64,000 bases of DNA. Source: Clostridium pasteurianum (GTDB lineage Bacteria > Bacillota > Clostridia > Clostridiales > Clostridiaceae). The notes under the pieces were generated by a model. That model was given only the letters and a program-made list of their open reading frames with translations. It made no database searches and was not told where the DNA came from. The DNA lies in NCBI RefSeq assembly GCF_001705235.1, contig NZ_MCGV01000001.1, positions 1,798,001-1,862,000 on the forward strand, written 5' to 3'. The position numbers and the translations under genes are program-made. Shown one piece after another: positions 25,812 through 34,560 of the stretch (within the stretch, counting starts at the first letter, position 1; every line of letters starts with the position of its first letter).

Positions 25812-27260
25812 ATGGAAGAACTTTTAGATGAACAAAATTATAATGAGCCCAAATATAATGTAGTGCCAATAAGCATTTCACTTATATTAGCTGGCTTTCT
25901 ATGTATGCTTAATGAAACTCTATTAAACATGGCATTAAAAAGCCTTATGGTTCAATTCAGTATATCCGCAAACACCGTTCAATGGCTCAGTACCGGATAT
26001 ATGCTTATTATGGGTATAGCAATCCCCGTTTCAGCATTACTAATTCAAACTTTCACTACAAGGCAGCTTTTTTTAAGCTCTGTAACAATATTTTTGTTTG
26101 GAACAATTATAAGTTCTATAGCACCAAGCTTTTCAGTTCTACTAATTGCTAGATTAATACAAGCTATTGGAACTGGTATTTTAATACCAACTATAGTTAA
26201 TACCTTATTAATTATAAATCCAATAGAAAAACGTGGAAAAGCACTTGGAATATTTAATCTTGTAATGTTCTGCGCACCAGCTATCGGTCCAACAGTTTCT
26301 GGTCTTATTATTCAATCACTCAATTGGAGATGGTTATTTCTTATAGTATTGCCTTTTTCAGTTGTATCATTAATTTTAGGATTTAAGTATATTGAAAATG
26401 TAACAACTCTTACAAAACCACCTATAGATATTCTTTCCATTGTACTATCTACTATTGGTTTTGGTGGATTCATATACGGTGTTAGTAATATTGGAGGCAT
26501 TCATGCATATTTAATAGCACTACCTATAATTATTGGTTGTATAGCCTTAGCTGGATTTGTTTTGCGACAAATAAAAATGAGTGAACCTATGCTAGATATG
26601 AAACCTTTTGCGCAACCTATGTTTAGTCTTGGCTGCATACTTATGATAATCATGCACATGATTAATTTTGCAACTATGCTTGTTTTACCAATGTTTCTTG
26701 AAGGAGCTTTAGGTCTTACTGCCTTTACTGCAGGACTTCTTATGCTTCCTGGTGGATTTATCAACGGAGTAATATCACCAATTTCAGGTCACTTATATGA
26801 TAAATTTGGACCTAAGGCTTTAATTATACCTGGATTTGCTCTATCAACTATTGCTTTCTTGTTACTTTCACATTTTGTATCCTTGAGTATAGCAATTCCA
26901 ACAATTATAGTTTTACATTGCTTATCACTAATAGCCGTTGGACTTATAAATACACCAGTACAAACAAATAGTTTAAATCAATTATCCCCAAAATACTACC
27001 CTCATGGTACTGCTATAATGAATACTCTTCAACAAATAGCAGGAGCTTTTGGTACTTCTCTATTTGTTGCTATTATGTGTTCTTATCAAAATAAATATCT
27101 ACTTAATGCAAGCAGTACAGTTAAAAATAAACAAGCCTTAAGTTTAGTATTTGGAGTACACAATACTTTTTTAATTGAAACTTTTGTTCTTGTCGCTGCT
27201 TTAATACTATCTTTATTTATAAAGAATTTAAATAAAAAAGAACCTACTGCTAAAGCTTAA
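25812..27260 (+). CDS. MFS drug efflux transporter, DHA2 (EmrB/QacA) family
   Basis: 482 aa from the ATG of MEELLDEQNY, placed by TGGAGGA upstream. About 14 membrane segments. Motif C, diagnostic of drug:H+ antiporters, is visible as FCAPAIGPTVSGLI in TM5; motif A is replaced by LIQTFTTRQLFLSS; motif D1-like NTVQWLSTGYMLIMG lies in TM2. It should expel hydrophobic drugs or bile-like compounds in exchange for protons. It is downstream of the MarR gene, its likely regulator, and ends in a terminator. Confidence 0.9.
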   Translation: MEELLDEQNYNEPKYNVVPISISLILAGFLCMLNETLLNMALKSLMVQFSISANTVQWLSTGYMLIMGIAIPVSALLIQTFTTRQLFLSSVTIFLFGTIISSIAPSFSVLLIARLIQAIGTGILIPTIVNTLLIINPIEKRGKALGIFNLVMFCAPAIGPTVSGLIIQSLNWRWLFLIVLPFSVVSLILGFKYIENVTTLTKPPIDILSIVLSTIGFGGFIYGVSNIGGIHAYLIALPIIIGCIALAGFVLRQIKMSEPMLDMKPFAQPMFSLGCILMIIMHMINFATMLVLPMFLEGALGLTAFTAGLLMLPGGFINGVISPISGHLYDKFGPKALIIPGFALSTIAFLLLSHFVSLSIAIPTIIVLHCLSLIAVGLINTPVQTNSLNQLSPKYYPHGTAIMNTLQQIAGAFGTSLFVAIMCSYQNKYLLNASSTVKNKQALSLVFGVHNTFLIETFVLVAALILSLFIKNLNKKEPTAKA

Positions 27261-27270
27261 CAATTTAAAA

Positions 27271-27306
27271 GATTTAATACCGAAATTCATTTTTCAGTAT
27301 TAAATC
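27271..27306 (+). terminator. terminator after the MFS transporter
   Basis: 10-bp stem GATTTAATAC/GTATTAAATC around a 16-nt loop, 11 bp past the stop codon. No long T-run follows. Confidence 0.65.
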
Positions 27307-27351
27307 CTATAATAGATTCTTCGCTATGTATATAAAAATACACTTTCTATT

Positions 27352-27759
27352 TTATCCTATTAGTGGATATAAATATTTGTCTTCTTTATCAAGCCTATTC
27401 TGAATTAAGTTTACTATTCTATGGGTATTATTTTTAAAATCTACGATATTTTCACAAACTTTATTTTTTGTATTATACTTATTTTTATATTGCTCAAATT
27501 CATTTCCTAGACTGCCCATATCATCTATATATTCTTTTGCAACTTTATTTATATTTTTGTCATCACTATTTAATAAATCAGGATATAAAAATTTATCCTC
27601 AGCTTGTAAATGTACCTTTAAAATTCCCGCCAAAACACTTACATCTCTAGCTATTTCAGCGGCATTCTCTTCACTAACATTACCATTTATAAAATTTTTA
27701 AGACTTTTTATATTTTCATATATATCAGTATGCTGTCTTTTAAGATTATCAATATACAT
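27352..27759 (-). CDS. hemerythrin-like HHE-domain protein
   Basis: 135 aa, all alpha-helical, one hemerythrin-like domain. Candidate di-iron ligands: H10 (KRQHTDIY), the HLQAEDKFLYP motif (H53, E57), H114-like His in NNTHRIVNL and the DKEDKYLYP motif (E126). Members bind O2, NO or iron, or take part in repair of damaged iron centres; in an anaerobe a protective role against oxygen or NO is likely. Monocistronic, with its own promoter region, between the MFS transporter and the pectin regulon; no functional link to either is evident. Confidence 0.85.
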   Translation of the reverse strand: MYIDNLKRQHTDIYENIKSLKNFINGNVSEENAAEIARDVSVLAGILKVHLQAEDKFLYPDLLNSDDKNINKVAKEYIDDMGSLGNEFEQYKNKYNTKNKVCENIVDFKNNTHRIVNLIQNRLDKEDKYLYPLIG

Positions 27760-27863
27760 TATAAATCACTCCTAATCATGTTTTAAATTTTATACATACA
27801 TTGTAACCCAGCATAACCATAAACTTCTGTATCTTATGTTACCAATCTTAAAATTTTTTAATA

Positions 27864-27899
27864 TAAAAATAAGAAGCCTCCATTATGAAAACTTCTTAT
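27864..27899 (-). terminator. terminator after kduD
   Basis: 8-bp stem ATAAGAAG/CTTCTTAT with a 15-nt loop; on the minus strand it is followed by TTTTTATATT. 16 bp past the kduD stop. Confidence 0.75.
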
Positions 27900-27914
27900 C
27901 CTAATTATTTTTCT

Positions 27915-28697
27915 TTATCTAACTAACCAGCCACCGTCTACAGCCAAAATATGACCATTTATATAATCAGATGCTCTTGAAGCTAAAAATACTACAGTTC
28001 CCATTACATCAAATGGATAACCCCATTTTGCTGCTGGTATTCTTGATAATATCTCTTTATTCCTCTCTGCATCTTCTCTTATAGGCTTAGTGTTTTTAGT
28101 TGCTATATAACCTGGAGCTATTGCATTTATTTGAATATTTTTCTCAGCTAATTCATTTGCAAATGCCTTAGTCAATCCTGCAACACCATGTTTTGAAGCA
28201 GTATATGGTGGCACAAATTTTCCGCCCTGAAATGAAAGCATTGATGCAACATTTATTATTTTACCTGAACCTTGTTTTAACATTACTTTAACAGCTTTCT
28301 GGCTTAAATAATAAATTGAATTTAAGTTTGTATTTATTATATACTCCCAATCTTCATCCTTGTATTCTTCAATTGGAGCTCTTCTTATAGTTCCTGCATT
28401 ATTAACAAGTATATCTATTCTTCCGTAGACTTCCATACACTTATCTACTATGCCAGCTATATTTTCTTTTTTAGATAAGTCAGCTTGATAAAAGTGAACT
28501 TTTCTTCCCTCGTCCTCTATAAGCTTTCTAGTTTCATCCCAATTAGTACCATGGGTAACTATAAAAAGATCTGCTCCTGCCTTAGCAAGTGCAAGGGCAT
28601 ATCCTTGTCCAAGTCCTGTATTTCCACCTGTAACTATCGCAACTTCCCCTTTTAACGAAAAAAAGTCCATTGAAAAATCCTTTATTGAAAAATCCAT
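27915..28697 (-). CDS. kduD: 2-dehydro-3-deoxy-D-gluconate 5-dehydrogenase
   Basis: About 260 aa short-chain dehydrogenase from the ATG of MDFSIKDFSMDFFSLK, with AAGGGA upstream. NAD-binding TGGNTGLGQG, NNAG, catalytic Ser in NVASMLSF, and Tyr/Lys in YTASKHG. C-terminal VDGGWLVR is typical of KduD. It interconverts 2,5-diketo-3-deoxygluconate and 2-keto-3-deoxygluconate in the breakdown of unsaturated uronides from pectin. It is divergent from a GPH transporter, and both promoters carry the GTTAACGTTAAC operator. KduI, KdgK and KdgA are not in the window. Confidence 0.88.
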   Translation of the reverse strand: MDFSIKDFSMDFFSLKGEVAIVTGGNTGLGQGYALALAKAGADLFIVTHGTNWDETRKLIEDEGRKVHFYQADLSKKENIAGIVDKCMEVYGRIDILVNNAGTIRRAPIEEYKDEDWEYIINTNLNSIYYLSQKAVKVMLKQGSGKIINVASMLSFQGGKFVPPYTASKHGVAGLTKAFANELAEKNIQINAIAPGYIATKNTKPIREDAERNKEILSRIPAAKWGYPFDVMGTVVFLASRASDYINGHILAVDGGWLVR

Positions 28698-28761
28698 ATT
28701 ATTATAACATCCCTTCATCATTTTACATATATAAATGATTAATCGCATATATATACTTAAT

Positions 28762-28815
28762 GTTAACGTTAACGTACTTTACTTAAATTATATATCATGT
28801 ATTTTTTTGAGTCAA
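28762..28815 (-). promoter_or_regulatory. kduD promoter and LacI-family operator
   Basis: On the minus strand: TTGACT (28810-28815), 17 nt, TATAAT (28787-28792). A perfect palindrome GTTAACGTTAAC (28762-28773) lies 13 bp downstream of the -10, where repressor binding would block transcription. Confidence 0.85.
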
Positions 28816-28924
28816 CAAATATTTATAATTAATAAATTTACATTTTAAAATTTATTTTATATTTATGATAATAAAAAACTTATATGTTAGTATATTTCCA
28901 TACTTCAAAAACAAAATTTAAACC

Positions 28925-28991
28925 TTGACATAATAGTTTATTTAATATATATTAGTGGCAATGATATATCGTTTACAATGTTAACGTTAAC
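28925..28991 (+). promoter_or_regulatory. promoter and operator of the GPH transporter/esterase operon
   Basis: TTGACA (28925-28930), 17 nt, TATATT (28948-28953); GTTAACGTTAAC at 28980-28991, within the 5' leader. Same palindrome as at 28762 and 33117. Confidence 0.83.
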
Positions 28992-29034
28992 ACGAAGCAA
29001 ACCCTTAAATATTAAGTAAAAGGAGTTTTTACTG

Positions 29035-30522
29035 ATGAAAAAGTTAAAATTAAAAAATATTATAGGTTATTCATGTGTAAATTTTTTAGGTGGTGGAGCA
29101 CAAACTCTTATATCTGCATGGCTCATGTACTTCTATACAACATTATGTGTTTTAAGTCCTGTTCAGGCAGGTTTGATTTTCTCATGTGCAAGACTTATAG
29201 ACGGTGTTTGTAATCCAGTTATGGGATTTATAAGTGATAACTTTGGGAAAACGTTTTTAGGTAAAAAATTTGGAAGAAGAAGATTCTTTATACTTATCGG
29301 TGCCCCTTTAATATTGGTAATATTCCCTATATTATGGACAACCGGTCATCCTTTTAGTTTTTATTTTATATTAAACTTAGTTTACGAAGCAATATTCACA
29401 ATGATAATAGTACCTTCAGCTACTTTACCAACTGAAATGACAAAAGTTGCAAGTGAAAGATCTAAATTAATTGGTGCTCAACAATATGTTGGAATCCTAG
29501 CAAGTACTTTATCCGCTTTCATACCTGGAAGAATGTTTTTAGCTTACGGAAAAAATTCTCCTAAATCGTTTTTTCTTACTGGATTAATGTACGCTATTGT
29601 AATAAGCTTAGCCCTATTAGTTGAATACGCATTAACATTTGAACAAAAAGACATTAGCTATGAAGACTCTGCAACTTCTATAGGTCAGATTTTCAAAAAA
29701 TTAATTTTAGATATAACATCAAGTTTAAGAATAAGAGCTTTTAGACTTCATTGTGTAATGATGGGACTTGGCGGAATTTTTAAGCAGCTTACATCTGGCG
29801 TTTTTACATACTATGTAATATTTGTTCTTATGCTTTCTTCAGTAACAACATCATATATATCAAGTGCTGCAACATTAATATCAGCTATAGGTTTAGTTGC
29901 CTATATATCAATAGCTTATAAAAAAGGTGGACCTAAGGCTTTCAGAATATCAACCGTTATAGTTTTCATATCGCTTATAGGCTATACTGCTTTAGCACTT
30001 ACAGGCCATTCTTCATACACAGTTGTTTTATTAACTATTTTTGCTATGATAAATACACTTGGTAGAACTGGTATTGATTTCGTACCAACATACCAGTTAA
30101 CATTTATGGCAGACATCGATGAAGCTGTAACTGCTCATAGAAGAGAAGGTATATTTACAGGTGTTAACAGTTTACTTTCTAAAGTAGCAGCAGCCGTAGA
30201 AGCAGCCGTTCTTGGAATAGTACTTAGTGCTTTTGGATTCAAAAAAGGTGTTAGCATACAATCCCACAGTGCAATAATGGGAATTATGATTGTAACAGTA
30301 GTTGTTCCATTTGTATTACTTGCAATAGCTTGGATTGCAACTGTTAAGCTAAAATTAAATACACAAAATCATAAGATACTTGTAACTGAAATAGGTAGAT
30401 TAAAAAACGGCGGTTCAATGAATGATGCTACACCAGAAGTTAAAAAAGTATTTAAAGAATTAACAGGATGGGAATACGAAAAATGTTGGGGACATAACAA
30501 CGTAGGCTACAAAAATGAATAA
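29035..30522 (+). CDS. GPH-family sugar:cation symporter (oligogalacturonide type)
   Basis: 495 aa, about 12 membrane segments, MFS_2/glycoside-pentoside-hexuronide family. Landmarks: IIGYSCVNFLGGGAQTLISAW, RLIDGVCNPVMGFISD (family motif RxxDxxxDPxxG-like), GRRRFFILIGAP, and a cytoplasmic C-terminal tail with TGWEYEKCWG. It should import short uronides or rhamnogalacturonan disaccharides with a cation. First gene of an operon with the esterase; a close paralogue lies at 34561, with similar tail sequence. Operator GTTAACGTTAAC in its leader. Actual substrate is inferred from the surrounding GH105, GH28 and KduD genes. Confidence 0.88.
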   Translation: MKKLKLKNIIGYSCVNFLGGGAQTLISAWLMYFYTTLCVLSPVQAGLIFSCARLIDGVCNPVMGFISDNFGKTFLGKKFGRRRFFILIGAPLILVIFPILWTTGHPFSFYFILNLVYEAIFTMIIVPSATLPTEMTKVASERSKLIGAQQYVGILASTLSAFIPGRMFLAYGKNSPKSFFLTGLMYAIVISLALLVEYALTFEQKDISYEDSATSIGQIFKKLILDITSSLRIRAFRLHCVMMGLGGIFKQLTSGVFTYYVIFVLMLSSVTTSYISSAATLISAIGLVAYISIAYKKGGPKAFRISTVIVFISLIGYTALALTGHSSYTVVLLTIFAMINTLGRTGIDFVPTYQLTFMADIDEAVTAHRREGIFTGVNSLLSKVAAAVEAAVLGIVLSAFGFKKGVSIQSHSAIMGIMIVTVVVPFVLLAIAWIATVKLKLNTQNHKILVTEIGRLKNGGSMNDATPEVKKVFKELTGWEYEKCWGHNNVGYKNE

Positions 30523-30555
30523 AACAAATAAATATTTAATTGGAGATGCATTAGT

Positions 30556-31614
30556 ATGATACAAAAATATTATTGTACAATGGATAGTTTAATAGAAACA
30601 TATAATCTAAATTCAAGGCAATATAAATTAGACTCAGCCAGCAAGGCAGAATTAGAAGCCTGGAAAAATGATCTTATACCACGATTGAAAAAACTACTTG
30701 GCATAACACTTATAAAAAAATGTGGCTTAAATCCTCAAACCCTTGAAACCCAAAAACTTGATGGTTACACAAGAAAAAAAGTTATACTTGAGACAGAAAA
30801 AAATGTTTTTATGCCTATGTATGTACTTATTCCTAATGACATAAAACCTGGAGAAAAAAGGCCATGCATAATAGCAGCTCATGGACATGGGTGCTGCGCA
30901 AAAGATTCAACAGCAGGAAGATATGAAATTCCAGCAGTAAAAAAGAGTGTTGAACAATATAATTGCGATTACGGATTAAAATTAGTAAAACAAGGTTACA
31001 TTGTATTCTGCAACGATGCAAGAGGTTTTGGTGAAAGACGTGAATGGATGAATCAAGGGGATTCAGACGAAGATCTTATAAAGAATTCTTGCAATGCAAT
31101 TAATAATGCTGCGATATCTTTAGGAAAATCTCTACTTGGCATGATGACCTGGGACTTAATTAGAATAATCGATTACGCAGAAACTTTAGATTATTGTGAT
31201 ACTGATAATGTAGGCTGTATTGGATTTTCAGGTGGTGGTCTTCAATCAATATGGCTCGCAGCACTAGACGATAGAATAAAAGCAGCTTATATAGGTGGTT
31301 ATTTTCATAGTTTTAAAGATGCTCTCATGAAAACTAACTTTTGCGGATGTAACTTTGTACCAGGATTATGGAAATTAATCGAAATGGGTGATTTAGGTGC
31401 TTTAGTTGCTCCAAAAGCATTACTAATTGAAAGTGGAACTAATGATCCCCTAAATGGCAGCAGGGGTATGACTGATGTAAACGAACAACTTGCCATAACT
31501 AGAAAGGCTTATAACCTTTTAAATTGCGAAAACAAATTATATCATCATATATTTGAAGGAATCCATGAATTTAATGGTGAAAAAATGAATAGTTTCTTCA
31601 AGGAATTTTTATAG
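30556..31614 (+). CDS. alpha/beta-hydrolase, probable uronide/pectin acetyl esterase
   Basis: 352 aa, no signal peptide, so cytoplasmic. Catalytic triad in sequence order: S225 in GFSGGG, D297 in SGTNDPLNG, H337 in GIHEFNG; oxyanion region AAHGHGCC near residue 110. It resembles the Abhydrolase_7 / acetyl-xylan-esterase-like group with an N-terminal helical cap. It starts 33 bp after the GPH transporter, so the likely substrate is an imported acetylated pectin fragment, but this is inferred from context; a carbohydrate methyl- or feruloyl-ester cannot be excluded. Element B follows 21 bp after the stop. Confidence 0.8.
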   Translation: MIQKYYCTMDSLIETYNLNSRQYKLDSASKAELEAWKNDLIPRLKKLLGITLIKKCGLNPQTLETQKLDGYTRKKVILETEKNVFMPMYVLIPNDIKPGEKRPCIIAAHGHGCCAKDSTAGRYEIPAVKKSVEQYNCDYGLKLVKQGYIVFCNDARGFGERREWMNQGDSDEDLIKNSCNAINNAAISLGKSLLGMMTWDLIRIIDYAETLDYCDTDNVGCIGFSGGGLQSIWLAALDDRIKAAYIGGYFHSFKDALMKTNFCGCNFVPGLWKLIEMGDLGALVAPKALLIESGTNDPLNGSRGMTDVNEQLAITRKAYNLLNCENKLYHHIFEGIHEFNGEKMNSFFKEFL

Positions 31615-31634
31615 TTAAAACAACCTAACTTTAG

Positions 31635-31872
31635 AAAATTAAGAATTAAGGCTGCGAAGTAACAATGCTTCATCACATTAAAAAAATCTAATAAATCTAA
31701 GATGGAAAAATCGTAAAATCCTAAGATATTTCAATAACTCACTAGCGTTCAAACAAATTGAAATATCTAAGTATTTTACGATTTTTTCATCAAGATTTAT
31801 TAGATTTTTTTAAATCGTTCCTTCAGCATTGTTACTCCGTTTAGAATAAAAGCAATGATAATTCTTAATTTT
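31635..31872. repeat. long palindromic element B
   Basis: About 238 bp with arms starting AAAATTAAGAATTA and ending with its complement, an imperfect outer part, then a strong stem around AATAAATCT and TTTTACGATTTTT and a loop with AACTCACTAGCGTTCAAAC. It fills the gap between convergent genes and ends in the LacI stop codon. Its right arm read on the minus strand (CTGAAGGAACGATTTAAAAA..) matches the first module of the tandem repeats at 4980-5660. Confidence 0.87.
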
Positions 31873-32864
31873 TATCTTCCTTCTCCACAGGATTTTCTTA
31901 CAACTAAAGTAGGTTCAAGTACGACTTTTTCAATTTTATTAGATTTTTCCTTAATGCAATTTATAAGCATTTTAGCCGCTATTGTACCAATCTTCTTATG
32001 CTTTTGATCAACAGTTGTGAGTGGAATTGTAAGCATAGATGATTGTTCTATATTATCATATCCAGCAATACCAAGCTTTTTAGGCAATTCTATATTATTC
32101 TCATAGCAATATTTCATAACACCCATAGCAACAGTATCATTTATGCAAAATATGCTATCTACTCCCTTTTTTATAAGTTTCCCCGCAATTTTAAATCCAT
32201 CTTCAAACATTGAATCACTATGAATCACTATGCTACCATCGTATTTAATATCGTACTTACTAAGAGCATTCTTGTAACCTTTAAGTCTTTCATTAGATGC
32301 AGTTGACTTTTTATCACCTAATATCATACCAATTTTTCTATAACCCTGTTTTAACATATGTAGAGCAATTTTATAGCCACCAATATAGTTATCGCTTCCA
32401 ACAAAATTCACTCTTAATCCTTTAACAAAGTTATCTGCCATAACTATAGGCACTTGTTCCATTATATCTTTATAATCTTCCTTTTGTGGTTTTACAGGTA
32501 AAATTATTATTCCATCAACCCGTCCTCCGACCAAAAAATCTAAATACTTAATTTCATTTATCTTTTTTCTATCACTACTACACAATATGAGTCCATAACC
32601 CCTATCCTCAATATATGAACTTACACCCTTACTAATATTAGCGTAATACTGATTTGCAATATCTGGAATAACAAGTCCTATCATCATAGTTTTTTTTGTT
32701 ATTAAACTTTTAGCAGCATAATTAGGCTTATAATTTAACTCCTTACATGCTCTCAATATTTTATTTTTAGTGTCGTCTGCTATATTACTCCTATTATTTA
32801 AAGCTCTAGAAACAGTCATTGCTGAAACTCCACAGTACTTTGCTATATCCTTAATACTAACCAT
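31872..32864 (-). CDS. LacI-family repressor of the pectin regulon
   Basis: 330 aa. N-terminal LacI HTH (VSIKDIAKYCGVSAMTVSRALNN) with hinge helix, then a periplasmic-binding-protein-like effector domain (MIGLVIPDIANQYYANISKGV, GIIILPVKP, DGFKIAGKLIKKGVDSIFC, IAGYDNIEQSSM). It lies among the pectin genes and is the natural candidate to bind the CG-centred palindromes GTTAACGTTAAC at 28762, 28980 and 33117. The effector is probably a KDG-pathway intermediate or oligouronide. TCGTTAACC and TGTAAACGTTCA half-sites occur 60-100 bp upstream of its own start, hinting at autoregulation. Not CcpA: it lacks the CcpA sequence features and sits in a catabolic cluster. Confidence 0.9.
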   Translation of the reverse strand: MVSIKDIAKYCGVSAMTVSRALNNRSNIADDTKNKILRACKELNYKPNYAAKSLITKKTMMIGLVIPDIANQYYANISKGVSSYIEDRGYGLILCSSDRKKINEIKYLDFLVGGRVDGIIILPVKPQKEDYKDIMEQVPIVMADNFVKGLRVNFVGSDNYIGGYKIALHMLKQGYRKIGMILGDKKSTASNERLKGYKNALSKYDIKYDGSIVIHSDSMFEDGFKIAGKLIKKGVDSIFCINDTVAMGVMKYCYENNIELPKKLGIAGYDNIEQSSMLTIPLTTVDQKHKKIGTIAAKMLINCIKEKSNKIEKVVLEPTLVVRKSCGEGR

Positions 32865-33081
32865 ATTTTTCCGATTAATATATTGTAAAAAATTTCTATA
32901 TACAAGTGTTTATTTAGAAACTCTATATATAATCGTTAACCCACCTGCCTTTTCATTGTAAACGTTCATAAATAATATAAAAATTATACCATATGATTAT
33001 ACTTTTTTATACACAAAACCTTATACATCAACACTTTTAAATGCTATATATTTTCGCTTCAAAAAAATATTTTGCGAATTA

Positions 33082-33128
33082 TTGACAATGATTCTTTATA
33101 ATGCTACTATAGAGTTGTTAACGTTAAC
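33082..33128 (+). promoter_or_regulatory. promoter and LacI-family operator of the GH105 operon
   Basis: TTGACA (33082-33087), 17 nt, TACTAT (33105-33110), then GTTAACGTTAAC (33117-33128) over the expected transcription start. The leader to the GH105 start is about 170 nt, and also holds the palindrome at 33220. Confidence 0.83.
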
Positions 33129-33219
33129 GTAATAATTTATTATACTTATAAATTAATTATGTTAAACACTATCTATTATATTTAATTAATGTTTGTTATT
33201 AATGTTAAACATCGTGTGC

Positions 33220-33251
33220 TTTGTTTACGCTACCTTGGTAACGTGAACAAA
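33220..33251. promoter_or_regulatory. 32-bp imperfect palindrome in the GH105 leader
   Basis: Half TTTGTTTACGCTACC against GGTAACGTGAACAAA, with only three mismatched position pairs. It could be a second operator (CG at symmetric positions in both halves) or an RNA hairpin; 50 bp upstream of the start codon. Confidence 0.55.
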
Positions 33252-33301
33252 ACTATTCAAACGATTACACAAATATATAAAGAATACGAGGAGTGTTAAT
33301 T

Positions 33302-34387
33302 ATGGAGAAATATTCTAAGTGGATGGCAGATTCTATTATATCAAAAAAAGTAAATTTAACTGACCATTGGGGTTATGAATATGGATTAACTTTAGATGGT
33401 ATTGCTAAAGTTTATGAATGGACAAAAGATAAAAAATATTTAGACTTTATTGTAAAAACAATGGACACTTTTATAAATGAAGATGGCACAATAAATGGAT
33501 ACAAAGCAGAAGAATACAATATAGACCATCTTAATAACGGAAAAATATTATTAACACTATTGAGCAAAACAGGTAATCAGAAATATAAAAAAGCTGTTGA
33601 TCATTTAAGAAAACAACTTGATACTCATCCACGAACTAAAGAAAACGTTTTTTGGCATAAAAAAATATATCCAAGCCAAATATGGCTAGATGGATTATAT
33701 ATGGGAGCTACATTTTATGCTAAATATGTTCATGAGTTTGGCGATGAAAAAGAATTCGATGATATAACTCATCAATTTATAGTAGCCGAAAAGAATTTAA
33801 AAGATAAAAAAACAGGTCTTCTTTATCACGCTTATGACGAAGCAAAAGTTCAACCTTGGGCAAATAAGGAAACCGGTTTATCAGCTCACTTCTGGGGAAG
33901 ATCAATGGGATGGTACGTTATGGCTTTAGTTGATACTCTTGAAGTTTTACCTGAAAATCACAAAGATAGAGCTACTTTAATTAAGATATTAAACAACTGC
34001 ATAACTGCCCTTCTTAAAGTTCAAGACAAAAACAGCAAAGTTTGGTACCAAGTTTTAGACGAGGGCGATAGAAAAGGAAATTATTTAGAAGCTTCTGGTT
34101 CTTCTATGATAGTTTATGCTCTACTTAAAGGTGTAAAAAATGGATATCTACCTTCATCACTTAAGGATACTGCAAAAAAAGCTTACAAGGGACTTGTAGA
34201 TGAGTTTGTACTTGAAACAAAGGACGGACTTATTAATTTAAATAAAATTTGTTATGTTGCTGGCCTTGGTGGACAAGAAAGAAGAGATGGAAGCTTTGCT
34301 TACTACATAAGCGAACCAATAGTAAGTAATGAACCAAAAGGCTTAGGACCATTTTTACTTGCATCTGCTGAATATGAAGCGCTTTAA
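33302..34387 (+). CDS. GH105 unsaturated rhamnogalacturonyl hydrolase (YteR/RhiN-like)
   Basis: 361 aa from the ATG of MEKYSKWMADS, with GAGGAG upstream. Alpha/alpha-six-barrel enzyme; family landmarks WLDGLYMGATFYAKY (holding the catalytic Asp equivalent), HFWGRSMGWYVMALVD and the C-terminal GGQERRDGSFAYYISEPIV. No signal peptide: it acts in the cytoplasm, removing the unsaturated galacturonyl residue from imported rhamnogalacturonan oligosaccharides by hydration of the double bond. First gene of the second pectin operon, followed by a GPH transporter, LUD protein and GH28. The length is usual for the family. Confidence 0.9.
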   Translation: MEKYSKWMADSIISKKVNLTDHWGYEYGLTLDGIAKVYEWTKDKKYLDFIVKTMDTFINEDGTINGYKAEEYNIDHLNNGKILLTLLSKTGNQKYKKAVDHLRKQLDTHPRTKENVFWHKKIYPSQIWLDGLYMGATFYAKYVHEFGDEKEFDDITHQFIVAEKNLKDKKTGLLYHAYDEAKVQPWANKETGLSAHFWGRSMGWYVMALVDTLEVLPENHKDRATLIKILNNCITALLKVQDKNSKVWYQVLDEGDRKGNYLEASGSSMIVYALLKGVKNGYLPSSLKDTAKKAYKGLVDEFVLETKDGLINLNKICYVAGLGGQERRDGSFAYYISEPIVSNEPKGLGPFLLASAEYEAL

Positions 34388-34560
34388 AAATACCTTTTCT
34401 ATATAATTTAGATGCTTCAACTTACCTTAAATCATTTTAATTGACCACACTAATATTTTTTAAAATTTAATGTAAAGAATAAAGTTATACAAATCACGTT
34501 GCACACAAATAATGTTATTAATTTATAATATATATTTAAATCATTTAGGGGGAACCAATT

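Noticed and set aside
28762-33128. Reading GTTAACGTTAAC as CcpA cre sites
   Set aside because: The motif partly fits the cre pattern, but three identical copies confined to one catabolic cluster with its own LacI-family gene fit a local repressor better. Dual control is not excluded.
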